Shown here: positions 1 to 6,043 of the stretch, one piece after another
How positions within the stretch are numbered: position 1 is the stretch's first letter
Layout: every line of letters begins with the position of its first letter
Assembly: GCA_964417785.1 (NCBI GenBank)
Contig: CAYQJO010000188.1
Location: 1 to 8,587 of the forward strand
From: DAOTUL01 sp034437435
GTDB taxonomy: Bacteria; Chloroflexota; Anaerolineae; Aggregatilineales; Phototrophicaceae
Direction of reading: 5' to 3'
DNA: 8,587 bases
Position numbers and translations under genes: made by a program
The notes under the pieces: generated by a model
Seen by the model: the letters and a program-made list of their open reading frames with translations, nothing else
The model's database searches: none
Told to the model about the DNA's origin: nothing

Positions 1-107
1 TCAGCGTCGCCCAGGACGTAATTATCGAAAGCGGCGTTAAGCTCATATTGCAGCAGCGTTTCGACTGGACGCAGTGGCGGGAAGATCACCGTGTCTGGAT
101 CGGACAT
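1..107 (-). CDS. Unidentified protein, N-terminal part only (cut by the window edge)
   Basis: A minus-strand frame opens at ATG 107-105 and runs off the left edge. It begins MSDPDTVIFPPLRPVE and continues with a hydrophilic helix-like stretch (about 35 residues visible). The composition looks like real protein, but I do not recognise the family. The frame is closed upstream by TGA at 116-114, so ATG 107 is its only possible ATG; a GGTGA lies about 6 nt before it. A much stronger Shine-Dalgarno serves ATG 141, which is in another frame (next entry). The true gene may therefore start at 141 and be frameshifted here. It follows the histidine kinase in the same direction, so it may be a functional partner of the kinase, but nothing visible shows it to be a response regulator. 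Confidence 0.5.
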   Translation of the reverse strand, partial: MSDPDTVIFPPLRPVETLLQYELNAAFDNYVLGDA

Positions 108-141
108 CAGCCGTCACCGGATCAATAATCAGTTGGCGCAT
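43..141 (-). CDS. Short 32-codon ORF with strong RBS: leader peptide or frameshifted 5' end of the next gene
   Basis: ATG 141-139 is preceded by GAGGAG (153-148) at 6 nt, the best ribosome binding site in this part of the window. The frame reads MRQLIIDPVTAD and then turns into arginine- and alanine-rich sequence of poor protein character before TGA at 45-43. From about codon 12 the neighbouring frame (ATG 107) looks like the natural continuation. Two readings fit. One is a single gene broken by an indel or read error around 116-105. The other is a short leader ORF translated ahead of the gene at 107. Its RBS is covered by the hairpin at 211-150. Confidence 0.35.
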   Translation of the reverse strand: MRQLIIDPVTADVRSRHGDLPATASSRNAAAI

Positions 142-149
142 GAAATTCT

Positions 150-211
150 CCTCAATTCGATTGCTTCATCCCAATAGTTGCGATTGGGACGAAGACAGTT
201 CCGAATTGAGG
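150..211 (-). promoter_or_regulatory. RBS-masking hairpin between kinase stop and next start
   Basis: On the minus strand the 5' arm starts one base after the kinase TAA (214-212). The outer stem is 10 perfect pairs (211-202 with 159-150). A 7/4-nt internal loop follows, then an inner stem of 12 pairs (194-183 with 175-164) with a 7-nt loop at 182-176. The one imperfect inner position is G·U in minus-strand RNA but A·C in plus-strand RNA, which favours a minus-strand RNA function. The 5' arm begins CCTC and pairs with GAGG of the Shine-Dalgarno of ATG 141. There is no U-tract, so it is not a terminator. A ribosome finishing the kinase would cover the 5' arm and free the RBS. Confidence 0.7.
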
Positions 212-1324
212 TTATTCAAGTGGGTAAGTCGCTCGGAACGTGGTGCCGTCGTCCACCGAGGTGATGAATTCGACTTTGCCGCGTAGATACTTCTCGCTCA
301 GCAGACGCATGCTGTAGGTGCCGAGGCCGCGCCCACCGCCTTTAGTTGAAAACGACCGCTGGAACACCTGTAGCTGGACATGGCGTGGCATGAAGTTGGG
401 GTTATGCACCTCAAAACGTATGTGGCCGTCTTCCACAACATAGCCCACTGTGACGGTCTCGCCCGGTTGGCACGCTTCCAGCGCGTTTTTAATCATGTTG
501 CCCAGTACCCGTCCGAGCAAGCGCTGGTCGCTGGTGAATACAACCGGTTCCAGATCAGACTTCAGAACAACCGACCGGTCTTCCGCCAGCACATGATTCT
601 GATAGCTGTGTTGGAGTTGATGCAAAAGACCGTACACATCCACCAGGTCGAGCTTGATGACCAGTTCGCCACTTTCGGCGGCCAGCAGATCGCGCTGCGC
701 CTGAATCTCGTCGATCAAGCGCCGCGAGGCGTCGTTGAGTGCGGCCTTGATGTCGTCATCGTCATCCATATATTGCAGCATGTCAGCATAGGACATCCCC
801 CCCCCCGCCGTGTTGAGCAGATCGTGGAAAAAGATACGCTCCAATACACGACGGCGTTTTTCCGCACTGATGTCCTTGACAGCGAAAATCGAGTAAATTT
901 CACCGGATAGGTCTAACGGTGTCGCCCAGACCTGCAAATCGAGCGATTGGCCGGTATTCTGCGTGATCCGGCATTCCTGAACCGACTTATGGCCGCTCAA
1001 ACTGGCGAGAATGGCATGGAGCGCACCACAGGTGCGGCAAAATTCGGTCGTACCACAGCCGCCGTCGGTTTCCGAAGCATGAATACAGCCCAACAGTTCA
1101 CCCGGACGCAGACCAAAAGCCAGGTCTTTCCGGTCCAATCCAACCAGGTCCAGCATAGCATCATTGGCAAAGACGATCTGCCGCTGTTGGTTCAGTACCA
1201 GGAACAATTCAGGAACAGCGTCGAGCATGTGGTGCAGCAGCGGCGGGTCGATAAATGTCTCGGCCTGCTTATCAAGGGTTTTGACTGGTGTACGTTCTGC
1301 AGGGGCAAAGTGTGTGAGTTCCAT
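212..1324 (-). CDS. PAS-domain sensor histidine kinase
   Basis: This 370-residue protein has no obvious membrane segment and is probably a cytoplasmic sensor kinase. A PAS domain spans roughly residues 30-152 and carries a cysteine cluster: C80, C90, C96 and C99 in GCGTTEFCRTCGA, plus C118. The dimerisation/phospho-acceptor part has the H-box FFHDLLN with H167. The ATPase domain has the N-box NMIKNALEA (276-284) and the glycine-rich GRGLGTYSM (331-339). The usual DxGxG of the G1 box is replaced by HNPNFMP, which I associate with a subgroup of PAS kinases having an FQRSFSTKG segment. The start ATG has only a weak Shine-Dalgarno, but an extended -10 lies 35 nt upstream. A ten-base homopolymer sits just after the H-box. 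The ligand is unknown; the cysteines suggest a metal, cluster or redox signal, which is inference. The downstream gene is separated by a hairpin. Confidence 0.93.
   Translation of the reverse strand: MELTHFAPAERTPVKTLDKQAETFIDPPLLHHMLDAVPELFLVLNQQRQIVFANDAMLDLVGLDRKDLAFGLRPGELLGCIHASETDGGCGTTEFCRTCGALHAILASLSGHKSVQECRITQNTGQSLDLQVWATPLDLSGEIYSIFAVKDISAEKRRRVLERIFFHDLLNTAGGGMSYADMLQYMDDDDDIKAALNDASRRLIDEIQAQRDLLAAESGELVIKLDLVDVYGLLHQLQHSYQNHVLAEDRSVVLKSDLEPVVFTSDQRLLGRVLGNMIKNALEACQPGETVTVGYVVEDGHIRFEVHNPNFMPRHVQLQVFQRSFSTKGGGRGLGTYSMRLLSEKYLRGKVEFITSVDDGTTFRATYPLE
797..806 (-). repeat. Ten-base C/G homopolymer inside the kinase gene
   Basis: Ten consecutive C on the plus strand give G10 in the kinase mRNA, encoding the glycines in NTAGGGMSYAD about 7 residues after H167. 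Gain or loss of one base would shift the frame and remove the ATPase domain. The length is in frame here and gives an intact kinase. Confidence 0.95.
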
Positions 1325-1358
1325 TGAGATTTTCGATCTTTAGCTGTAGGTTTGCTCT

Positions 1359-1367
1359 ATTTTACCA
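1359..1367 (-). promoter_or_regulatory. Extended -10 promoter for the histidine kinase
   Basis: The minus strand reads TGG-TAAAAT, a TGn extension plus a hexamer matching TATAAT at 5 of 6. No convincing -35 lies 16-18 nt upstream, as is usual for extended -10 promoters. Predicted transcription would begin near 1352, giving a leader of about 28 nt before ATG 1324. No terminator is visible between the preceding gene's stop (1388) and this site, so read-through from the pcp operon is also possible. Confidence 0.5.
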
Positions 1368-1387
1368 ATTTTTGTCGATCCAGAACC

Positions 1388-2293
1388 TTAATCTTCCAGC
1401 ATCCAGCCACAAATGACCGGCCCGCCGTAGCGATCCGGGATCGGCGGCACATCATCTTCGGTGGGCAGACCGTTATAGCCATATAGATAGCCCTCGCGCC
1501 CGTCAATCTGGCGCTGCGCCGCCGGTGAGAGTTCAGCATCCCCAACGGCGATGGCGTGGATATGAATGGATGAATTGGGATATAGCTCACCGGTATCACG
1601 CAGCCATGCCGCGAATCCCGCAATGCGCAGCGCCCGCAGCATCGGCTCAATTTCGTCTTCCAGCACCGACCAGTCGCGGTAATCACGCACCGATAGATCG
1701 ACCGCGCCGCCGCCATCATGGGTGCCGAAGCTGGCCGCCACCGCACCGGGATTGTAACTGCCCTGGGTGATTGCCTGCCGGAAGTTCACCGGGCCATCAT
1801 AAATCCGCTGCGCCTGATCCAGCATCGCCAGTGTGCGCCGGTTGAGGCGAGCGTAACCGATCTGTTCGACGGTGTAATCATCCGGCGGACGCAGGCAACC
1901 TTCCGGTTCCAGCATCCCGTCGATCTCCGGATTGTCGGACTCCACACGGATGAATGCTTCACCATCCACCATCACGCGTTCACCGCGTGCTTCCAGCCAT
2001 AACTCGTCGCCGCCTTCGGCCACCCATCCGGTTTGCTCGCCGAAATCACCCTGCCACCAGACGTACCCCTCGTTGCACTGCGGACCGTCCAGCACGGTGA
2101 AGGTCGTCCCGGCTGTGACCGTCCCCACGCGCTGCAACGATGTGGTCGGCTCTGGGCGCACATTGAGGATCAATCCGGCAAGCACCCGTGCCGTATCACC
2201 GCTTTCCAGCGGCAGGGTTGGCACGCAGGTCTGTGACTGGACAGGGACAACCATCGAGAACAAAAGCAGCAAGGTAACAATCCCAATACGCAT
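1388..2293 (-). CDS. Secreted SH3-domain protein with M15-like (DD-carboxypeptidase-type) metallopeptidase domain
   Basis: This 301-residue exported protein has a signal peptide at about 1-21 (MRIG, then a hydrophobic core ending VQSQ). A bacterial SH3 domain follows at about 35-97 (LNVRPEP, WWQG, GWV). The C-terminal domain at about 140-275 carries H192 to D199 in THDGGGAVD, which fits the HxxGxAxD part of the M15 metal motif, and a downstream HIH (H244/H246) as the expected third ligand region. It probably cuts peptide bonds in cell wall or an exported substrate, with the SH3 domain binding wall peptide; the substrate is inferred. The start ATG lies 1 nt beyond the TAA of pcp, with GGAAGG about 9 nt upstream inside pcp, so translation is probably coupled. 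It is the last gene of the antitoxin-PIN-pcp unit, and no terminator is visible after it. Confidence 0.85.
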   Translation of the reverse strand: MRIGIVTLLLLFSMVVPVQSQTCVPTLPLESGDTARVLAGLILNVRPEPTTSLQRVGTVTAGTTFTVLDGPQCNEGYVWWQGDFGEQTGWVAEGGDELWLEARGERVMVDGEAFIRVESDNPEIDGMLEPEGCLRPPDDYTVEQIGYARLNRRTLAMLDQAQRIYDGPVNFRQAITQGSYNPGAVAASFGTHDGGGAVDLSVRDYRDWSVLEDEIEPMLRALRIAGFAAWLRDTGELYPNSSIHIHAIAVGDAELSPAAQRQIDGREGYLYGYNGLPTEDDVPPIPDRYGGPVICGWMLED

Positions 2294-2294
2294 C

Positions 2295-2870
2295 TTATCT
2301 GCCTTCCGTTAACTGCTGGATGCACACCTGAATCGCGTCAATCATATCGGCCAGTGACAGTGCATCGTTCGGCATCGGCACATGGATAAAGCCACAGCGC
2401 GTCGTCAGTCCGAGCCGTTCGACTTCATAGCGTGCCACGTAGAAAACATGATTACAGACATAGGCTCCGGCGTGATTGGAATACTTGACCGGCACACGAC
2501 GTGTCTGGATGGCTTTGTGCAGGGCGGCCAGCGGCAGCGTTGAGGTATATGCGGCGGGACCATCGGCGACAATCGGCTTGCCGTCGTGTTGAACACCATC
2601 GTTGTCAGGTTGCTCGGCATGGTTGATGTTGAGCGCAAACCGTTCCAGATTGATCGCATCTCGGCGGGCGGCCACCCCCAGTGATAACACCACATCGGGC
2701 GCATGCTTCTGGATCAGGTCACGCATTCGCTTTTCGGCAGGCGCGAACGCAGTCGGCAAAATCTCAGCGATGATGGCCGGGTTCCGCACGGCGATCACCT
2801 CCACAATATGCTGCGATGGGTTAACGGGTACACCGGGAAACGGGTCAAAGCCCGTGAGAACTATAGTCAT
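2295..2870 (-). CDS. pcp: Pyroglutamyl-peptidase I (peptidase family C15)
   Basis: This 191-residue cytoplasmic cysteine peptidase removes N-terminal pyroglutamate from peptides. The N-terminus MTIVLTGFDPFPGVPVNPS is the family signature. The catalytic triad is complete: E76 in INLERFA, C139 in YVCNH and H163 in GFIHVP. It is slightly shorter than the usual 200-215 residues, and the body looks intact. The start ATG overlaps the stop of the PIN gene (ATGA, 2870-2867) and has no Shine-Dalgarno of its own, so expression depends on translation of the toxin gene. One nucleotide after its stop comes the start of the secreted SH3/M15 protein. The pair makes sense as peptide turnover: an outer peptidase releases or trims peptides and Pcp removes pyroglutamyl caps inside. 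That link is inference. Confidence 0.96.
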   Translation of the reverse strand: MTIVLTGFDPFPGVPVNPSQHIVEVIAVRNPAIIAEILPTAFAPAEKRMRDLIQKHAPDVVLSLGVAARRDAINLERFALNINHAEQPDNDGVQHDGKPIVADGPAAYTSTLPLAALHKAIQTRRVPVKYSNHAGAYVCNHVFYVARYEVERLGLTTRCGFIHVPMPNDALSLADMIDAIQVCIQQLTEGR

Positions 2871-3280
2871 AGGGGTTGCAACACAAAATGGTCTACGTGG
2901 CCTGGGCGCAACATACCAAAATCGCGATGATCCAGCGTCCAGATTAACTCAACATTCAGTCTCTCAGCAATTGCTGCAACACTGGCATCGACAAAATCAA
3001 GGCGGGTATCAGCATACTTCCGTAGAATTGATGCGGAAAGATCCATGTCAGAGTCTGTCAACGGTACAATCAAATACTTGCTCCGTGGAAGCGCGTCAAG
3101 AAATAAAAGAACTAATCGGTTTCCACCGTCACGATGGAGCAAATACGCCACTTCAGCCAACACTGTCTGTGGAACAATAACACTTGTGGCTTTTCTGTAA
3201 AGTTCAAGGCAATCATGATGCCACTTATCACGCTCAATGAACGTGGCTACGATAAACCCCGTATCCGCAATCGGATTCAT
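2867..3280 (-). CDS. PIN-domain ribonuclease, VapC-like toxin
   Basis: This single PIN domain of 137 residues has the expected acidic residues: D6 in ADTGF, E43 in LAEVAYLL, D95 and D98 in LDFVDAS, and D117/D120 in TLDHRDF. Proteins of this class are Mg-dependent RNases that stop growth by cutting tRNA or rRNA and are held by a small partner protein. The start overlaps the stop of the preceding antitoxin gene (ATGA, 3280-3277), the typical antitoxin-first order, and there is no clear independent Shine-Dalgarno. Its stop overlaps the pcp start in the same way. Base composition differs from the neighbours: 3061-3120 has 25 G+C of 60, against 38 of 60 at 2641-2700 in pcp, which suggests separate acquisition. 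The RNA target cannot be read from sequence. Confidence 0.88.
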   Translation of the reverse strand: MNPIADTGFIVATFIERDKWHHDCLELYRKATSVIVPQTVLAEVAYLLHRDGGNRLVLLFLDALPRSKYLIVPLTDSDMDLSASILRKYADTRLDFVDASVAAIAERLNVELIWTLDHRDFGMLRPGHVDHFVLQPL

Positions 3281-3501
3281 GGATGATCTTCGCGCCCAAA
3301 CTCTGACAGCAGAACATCCTCCGCTTTTTCAGAAAGATCGGTCGATGTGCCTTTGTACAGTCCACCACTTAAGAATGGGTCATCCTCTTCACGATAAGCT
3401 GGCTTTCTTTGCAGAATCTCGACCAGTTCGGCGATAATCTTTAGCTGTTCTTCCGGCAAAGCTCTGATACGTTCAACGGTATCATCGTACAAATTCGCCA
3501 T
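3277..3501 (-). CDS. Small antitoxin partner of the PIN toxin
   Basis: This 74-residue acidic protein begins MANLYDDTVE. Residues 8-32 form a likely amphipathic helix (LPEEQLKIIAELVEILQ), reminiscent of DUF2281-type VapB proteins. A linker, KPAYREEDDPF, follows, then a second helical segment DLSEKAEDVLLSEFG suited to binding the toxin. I see no Phd, AbrB or ribbon-helix-helix signature, so DNA binding is uncertain. The frame extends upstream to 3567, but the start at 3501 is chosen because GGAAGGAG (3515-3508) sits 6 nt before it, and the longer version would run through the terminator of the preceding gene. An extended -10 is placed correctly for this start. The 4-nt ATGA overlap with the PIN gene supports the pairing. 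Confidence 0.78.
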   Translation of the reverse strand: MANLYDDTVERIRALPEEQLKIIAELVEILQRKPAYREEDDPFLSGGLYKGTSTDLSEKAEDVLLSEFGREDHP

Positions 3502-3514
3502 AGACCACTCCTTC

Positions 3515-3538
3515 CATGTCACGATTGTACCAAAAAAA
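3515..3538 (-). repeat. 24-nt block shared with the isomerase promoter (copy 1)
   Basis: This stretch matches 6067-6044 at 20 of 24 positions without gaps. Both copies hold a T-tract, a -10 hexamer (TACAAT here) and then ATCGTnACATG across the likely transcription start. Here the block ends within the antitoxin Shine-Dalgarno region. Confidence 0.75.
3524..3532 (-). promoter_or_regulatory. Extended -10 promoter for the antitoxin-toxin-pcp unit
   Basis: The minus strand reads TGG-TACAAT: a TGn extension and 5 of 6 matches to TATAAT. A -35 would fall at GTTATA, in the loop of the upstream terminator, and is weak (3 of 6). Predicted transcription begins about 3517, giving a leader of only about 15 nt, just enough for GGAAGGAG. 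The promoter begins directly at the U-tract of the terminator that ends the VWA gene. Confidence 0.6.
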
Positions 3539-3562
3539 GGACGCGCTATAACGGCGCGTCCT
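3532..3562 (-). terminator. Intrinsic terminator after the VWA lipoprotein gene
   Basis: On the minus strand AGGACGCGC (3562-3554) pairs perfectly over 9 bp with GCGCGTCCT (3546-3538), with a 7-nt loop. The T-run (T7) at 3538-3532 follows directly. It lies 13 nt after the TAG of the VWA gene (3578-3576) and ends the isomerase-VWA unit. The U-tract and the promoter of the next unit touch. Confidence 0.92.
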
Positions 3563-3575
3563 GCCAACGATCACC

Positions 3576-5183
3576 CTACTGGTCGCCCAGGCGTATCGCC
3601 CGCTGAACCATATCGACAAACTCCGCCAGAGTCTCATCCTCCGGATGGGCGTCCGCAACCGGTTCAGCCAGCGCCAACACCCCACCATAGGTGCCACCCT
3701 CAGACCAGTAACTTTCGCGTAGGAGTTCCGCAAATTCCGCGACGGCAGCCTGCACGCGGAAGCTTTCCGGCGCATCGGTCATGCTGTCCAGCAGATCTTC
3801 CGCCGTGATGCTGGCTTCCTGCTCGATCACCTCGCGGGTGCCAGCGTTCTCGTACCGGATATATACCGTCGCCATCACGTCATCGGACACAAACGCATCC
3901 TGAAGCGCCAGCTCATACAGCGCCGTTACACTATGTCCAGCACCTACTTCACCGGCGTCTACCGTATCATCGCGGAAATCCTCGTCAGCGATGGCACGGT
4001 TCTCATAACCGATCAGCCGGTAGCGGTCAGTCACAGCGGGATTGAACTCTACCTGGACTTTGGCGTCGTAGCCGATGACCTGGAGCGTGCCGGTCAGGTT
4101 GTGTACGAAAATGCGACGCGCTTCACGCAGCGTATCCACGTAGTAGTAATTGCCGTTACCGTCATTGGCAAGCTGTTCCATCAGGACATCGTTGTAATTG
4201 CCCATGCCAAAACCAATGGTACTCAGGGTAATCCCCGACTCCACACCCTCGCGGATCGTCTCCAGAATGGTGTCGGGTCCGGTGTTGCCAACGTTGGCAA
4301 CACCATCGCTCAGCACGATCACCCGTGTGATCTCACCATCGCGCATCTGCGAGCGGGCCATCTGGTAGCCGATACGCAAACCGGCTTCGACATTGGTGCT
4401 GCCCTCCGGCACCAGCGCATCGACCGCCGCCATGATCGCGGTCCGGTCGCTGGCCGGTGTGGGTTCGAGAACAGCACGGCTGCGGTCCGAATAAACCACA
4501 ATACCGACCCGGTCGTCCTCGCGCAGTTCATCCACCAGCAGTGCCAGCGATTCCTTGACTGTTCCCAGGCGGTCTTCGCGATTCATACTGCCGGAAACAT
4601 CAATCACGAAGATCAGCAGTGCCGGATCGCGCTCCTCCGCCGGGATGTAGCGCCCCTGAAGCCCGACCCGCAGCAAAATATGATTGTCGTAGCCAAAGGG
4701 AGCCGGGGCCGCATCCAGCACGATGTTGAAGGCGGAGTCGTCGGCTGGTGGGGGGTAATTGCCGTCGAAGTAATTGACGAATTCTTCGACGCGGATGGCG
4801 TCTTCCGGCGGAAACTGCTCGTACTGCATCAGATAGTTGCGGGCCACCGTGTACGAGCCGGTGTCCACATCCATCGCAAAGGTGCTGAGGTTATCGTCTT
4901 CTGTATCCAGGAAGGGGTTGGTACCGGGGTTATCGAAGGTCATGGCGTCCGGTGTTGCTGGTGGAACATTCGCCCGATCCTGGGCCACGCCCGGCTGAGG
5001 TGGTGGCGGAGCGCCAGCCGCAAACGCTGCTGCGGTCCCCGGCGGAACCGCCATATCCTGTGCTGCCTCAGCTTCAACCAACGGTTCAATATTTCCTGCT
5101 TCATTGTCACCGCTGCCCAGATCGCTGAACAACCCGCAGCCCGCCAGCAAGAAAACCAATATGAGCAAAATCCATCGGTACAT
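3576..5183 (-). CDS. YfbK-like von Willebrand factor A lipoprotein
   Basis: The protein has 535 residues from ATG 5183, preceded by GGAGGG at 7 nt. A GTG at 5198 in the same frame would place that Shine-Dalgarno inside the gene, so it is rejected. The lipoprotein signal is MYRWILLILVFLLAGC with the lipidated cysteine at 16. A low-complexity Ala/Pro linker follows to about residue 75. Next come the YfbK-type N-terminal domain (about 90-165, FAMDVDTGSYTVARNYL, IRVEEFVNYF), a VWA domain (about 185-365) and a DUF3520-type C-terminal domain (about 375-530). The metal site is complete: DVSGS at 195-199, T263 in EGSTN and D293 in LSDG. It is probably anchored outside the membrane and binds a partner through the metal site; the partner is unknown. 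The isomerase gene ends 36 nt upstream, with no terminator between them. Confidence 0.93.
   Translation of the reverse strand: MYRWILLILVFLLAGCGLFSDLGSGDNEAGNIEPLVEAEAAQDMAVPPGTAAAFAAGAPPPPQPGVAQDRANVPPATPDAMTFDNPGTNPFLDTEDDNLSTFAMDVDTGSYTVARNYLMQYEQFPPEDAIRVEEFVNYFDGNYPPPADDSAFNIVLDAAPAPFGYDNHILLRVGLQGRYIPAEERDPALLIFVIDVSGSMNREDRLGTVKESLALLVDELREDDRVGIVVYSDRSRAVLEPTPASDRTAIMAAVDALVPEGSTNVEAGLRIGYQMARSQMRDGEITRVIVLSDGVANVGNTGPDTILETIREGVESGITLSTIGFGMGNYNDVLMEQLANDGNGNYYYVDTLREARRIFVHNLTGTLQVIGYDAKVQVEFNPAVTDRYRLIGYENRAIADEDFRDDTVDAGEVGAGHSVTALYELALQDAFVSDDVMATVYIRYENAGTREVIEQEASITAEDLLDSMTDAPESFRVQAAVAEFAELLRESYWSEGGTYGGVLALAEPVADAHPEDETLAEFVDMVQRAIRLGDQ
4281..4304. repeat. Perfect 24-bp palindrome inside the VWA gene
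   Basis: The half-site GGTGTTGCCAAC is followed immediately by its exact reverse complement, with no spacer. It encodes GVANVGNT just after the metal-binding D293. The protein sequence here is typical for the family, so the palindrome arises through codon choice. Confidence 0.95.
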
Positions 5184-5219
5184 GGTGCATCCCTCCACTT
5201 GATCTATGGTGAGGAGACG

Positions 5220-6020
5220 TCAACCGGTCCGGGATTGTTCCATCAAAAAATATGAAAGGCTCTGGCGCATGTCGTCGACATGCCACATTTCCAGGACGAC
5301 GTTGAGGCGGTTTTCCAGGGAACGCAGTTGTTCCAGAACGGTATGATAATCCAGGACGCCATGTTCCCAGTCGAAACCGTAGTGTTCGTCCAGCACACCG
5401 TTGTTGTTGTTGGCATGGATATGCACCAGCCAGGGTTCCAGTGTATCCAGCCAATCTTGCAGCCGGAAATGCGCCTGACCGAAGATGACTGTATGTCCAA
5501 TATCCAGGCAGGCTTTAAGATGGGGATGATCGACCGCTTTGAGCAGGTCAGCGATGATAGCTGGCTCGAACTCCCACATGTTTTCCAGAGCGATCACCAC
5601 ACCGCGACTGCCAGCATAATCCGCCATCTCGGTCCAGAACAACACATTGCGCTCATGCCAGCCAATGCGGTAGGAAGGATTTTGCAGCGCCCCGATGAAA
5701 TTGGCGTGGAAAACGACCAGCGGCACACCCAGTTCCGAGGCGATGTGGATGGTCTGCTGGTAGCGCTCTTTCGTGACCTGATTGATCCGTGAGTCAGGAC
5801 TGCCGGACACCATATCCATAAACGGGCCGTGCAGGGTGATCGGGCCGGGAACCGGGCGCAGGATGGTGCGGTAGGTCGCCAGATCGTGCTGCCAGCTACC
5901 ATCCAGTACATCCGGCACCGCAAAATTCATGATCTCGATGCCCAGATCGAATTCCAGAGCCAGAGCGATACAGTCTTCGATGTTGGCACGACTGGCCGTC
6001 AACAGGACATGTTCAATCAA
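5220..6020 (-). CDS. Sugar phosphate isomerase/epimerase-like TIM-barrel protein (xylose isomerase-like, AP endonuclease 2 fold)
   Basis: This 266-residue soluble protein has a metal-binding pattern spread along a TIM barrel: H64 in LHGPF, H105 in VFHANF, E146 in IALENMWE, D173 and H176 in CLDIGHT, H202 in HIHANNNNG and E244 in VLEMWH. The set suits a divalent-metal sugar isomerase or epimerase, or an endonuclease IV-like enzyme. The aromatic and Asn-rich loops favour a sugar substrate, which cannot be named. The start is TTG at 6020-6018, with GGAGAGG (6032-6026) 5 nt upstream. The first strand of the barrel begins right there (IEHVLLTAS), and the next in-frame Met (31) would remove it. It has its own promoter candidate and is followed at 36 nt by the VWA lipoprotein gene, with no visible functional link. 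Confidence 0.88.
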   Translation of the reverse strand: MIEHVLLTASRANIEDCIALALEFDLGIEIMNFAVPDVLDGSWQHDLATYRTILRPVPGPITLHGPFMDMVSGSPDSRINQVTKERYQQTIHIASELGVPLVVFHANFIGALQNPSYRIGWHERNVLFWTEMADYAGSRGVVIALENMWEFEPAIIADLLKAVDHPHLKACLDIGHTVIFGQAHFRLQDWLDTLEPWLVHIHANNNNGVLDEHYGFDWEHGVLDYHTVLEQLRSLENRLNVVLEMWHVDDMRQSLSYFLMEQSRTG

Positions 6021-6043
6021 GATTGCCTCTCCGCTTTACAATG

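Noticed and set aside
150..211. Intrinsic terminator after the kinase
   Set aside because: The stem is not followed by a U-tract. Its 3' arm runs into a Shine-Dalgarno and start codon.
715..903. Minus-strand frame of 62 codons within the kinase
   Set aside because: It is an alternative frame through the homopolymer. The kinase frame continues with all motifs on both sides.
380..1327. Plus-strand frames at 380-910 and 947-1327
   Set aside because: They are antisense shadows of the histidine kinase with no recognisable motifs.
3502..3567. N-terminal extension of the antitoxin from 3567
   Set aside because: It would begin in the terminator of the preceding gene. Promoter, RBS and protein character all point to the start at 3501.
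3933..5255. Long plus-strand frame of 440 codons antisense to the VWA gene
   Set aside because: It mirrors the strongly supported VWA frame. Its translation shows no domain, and its length follows from the codon usage of the opposite strand.
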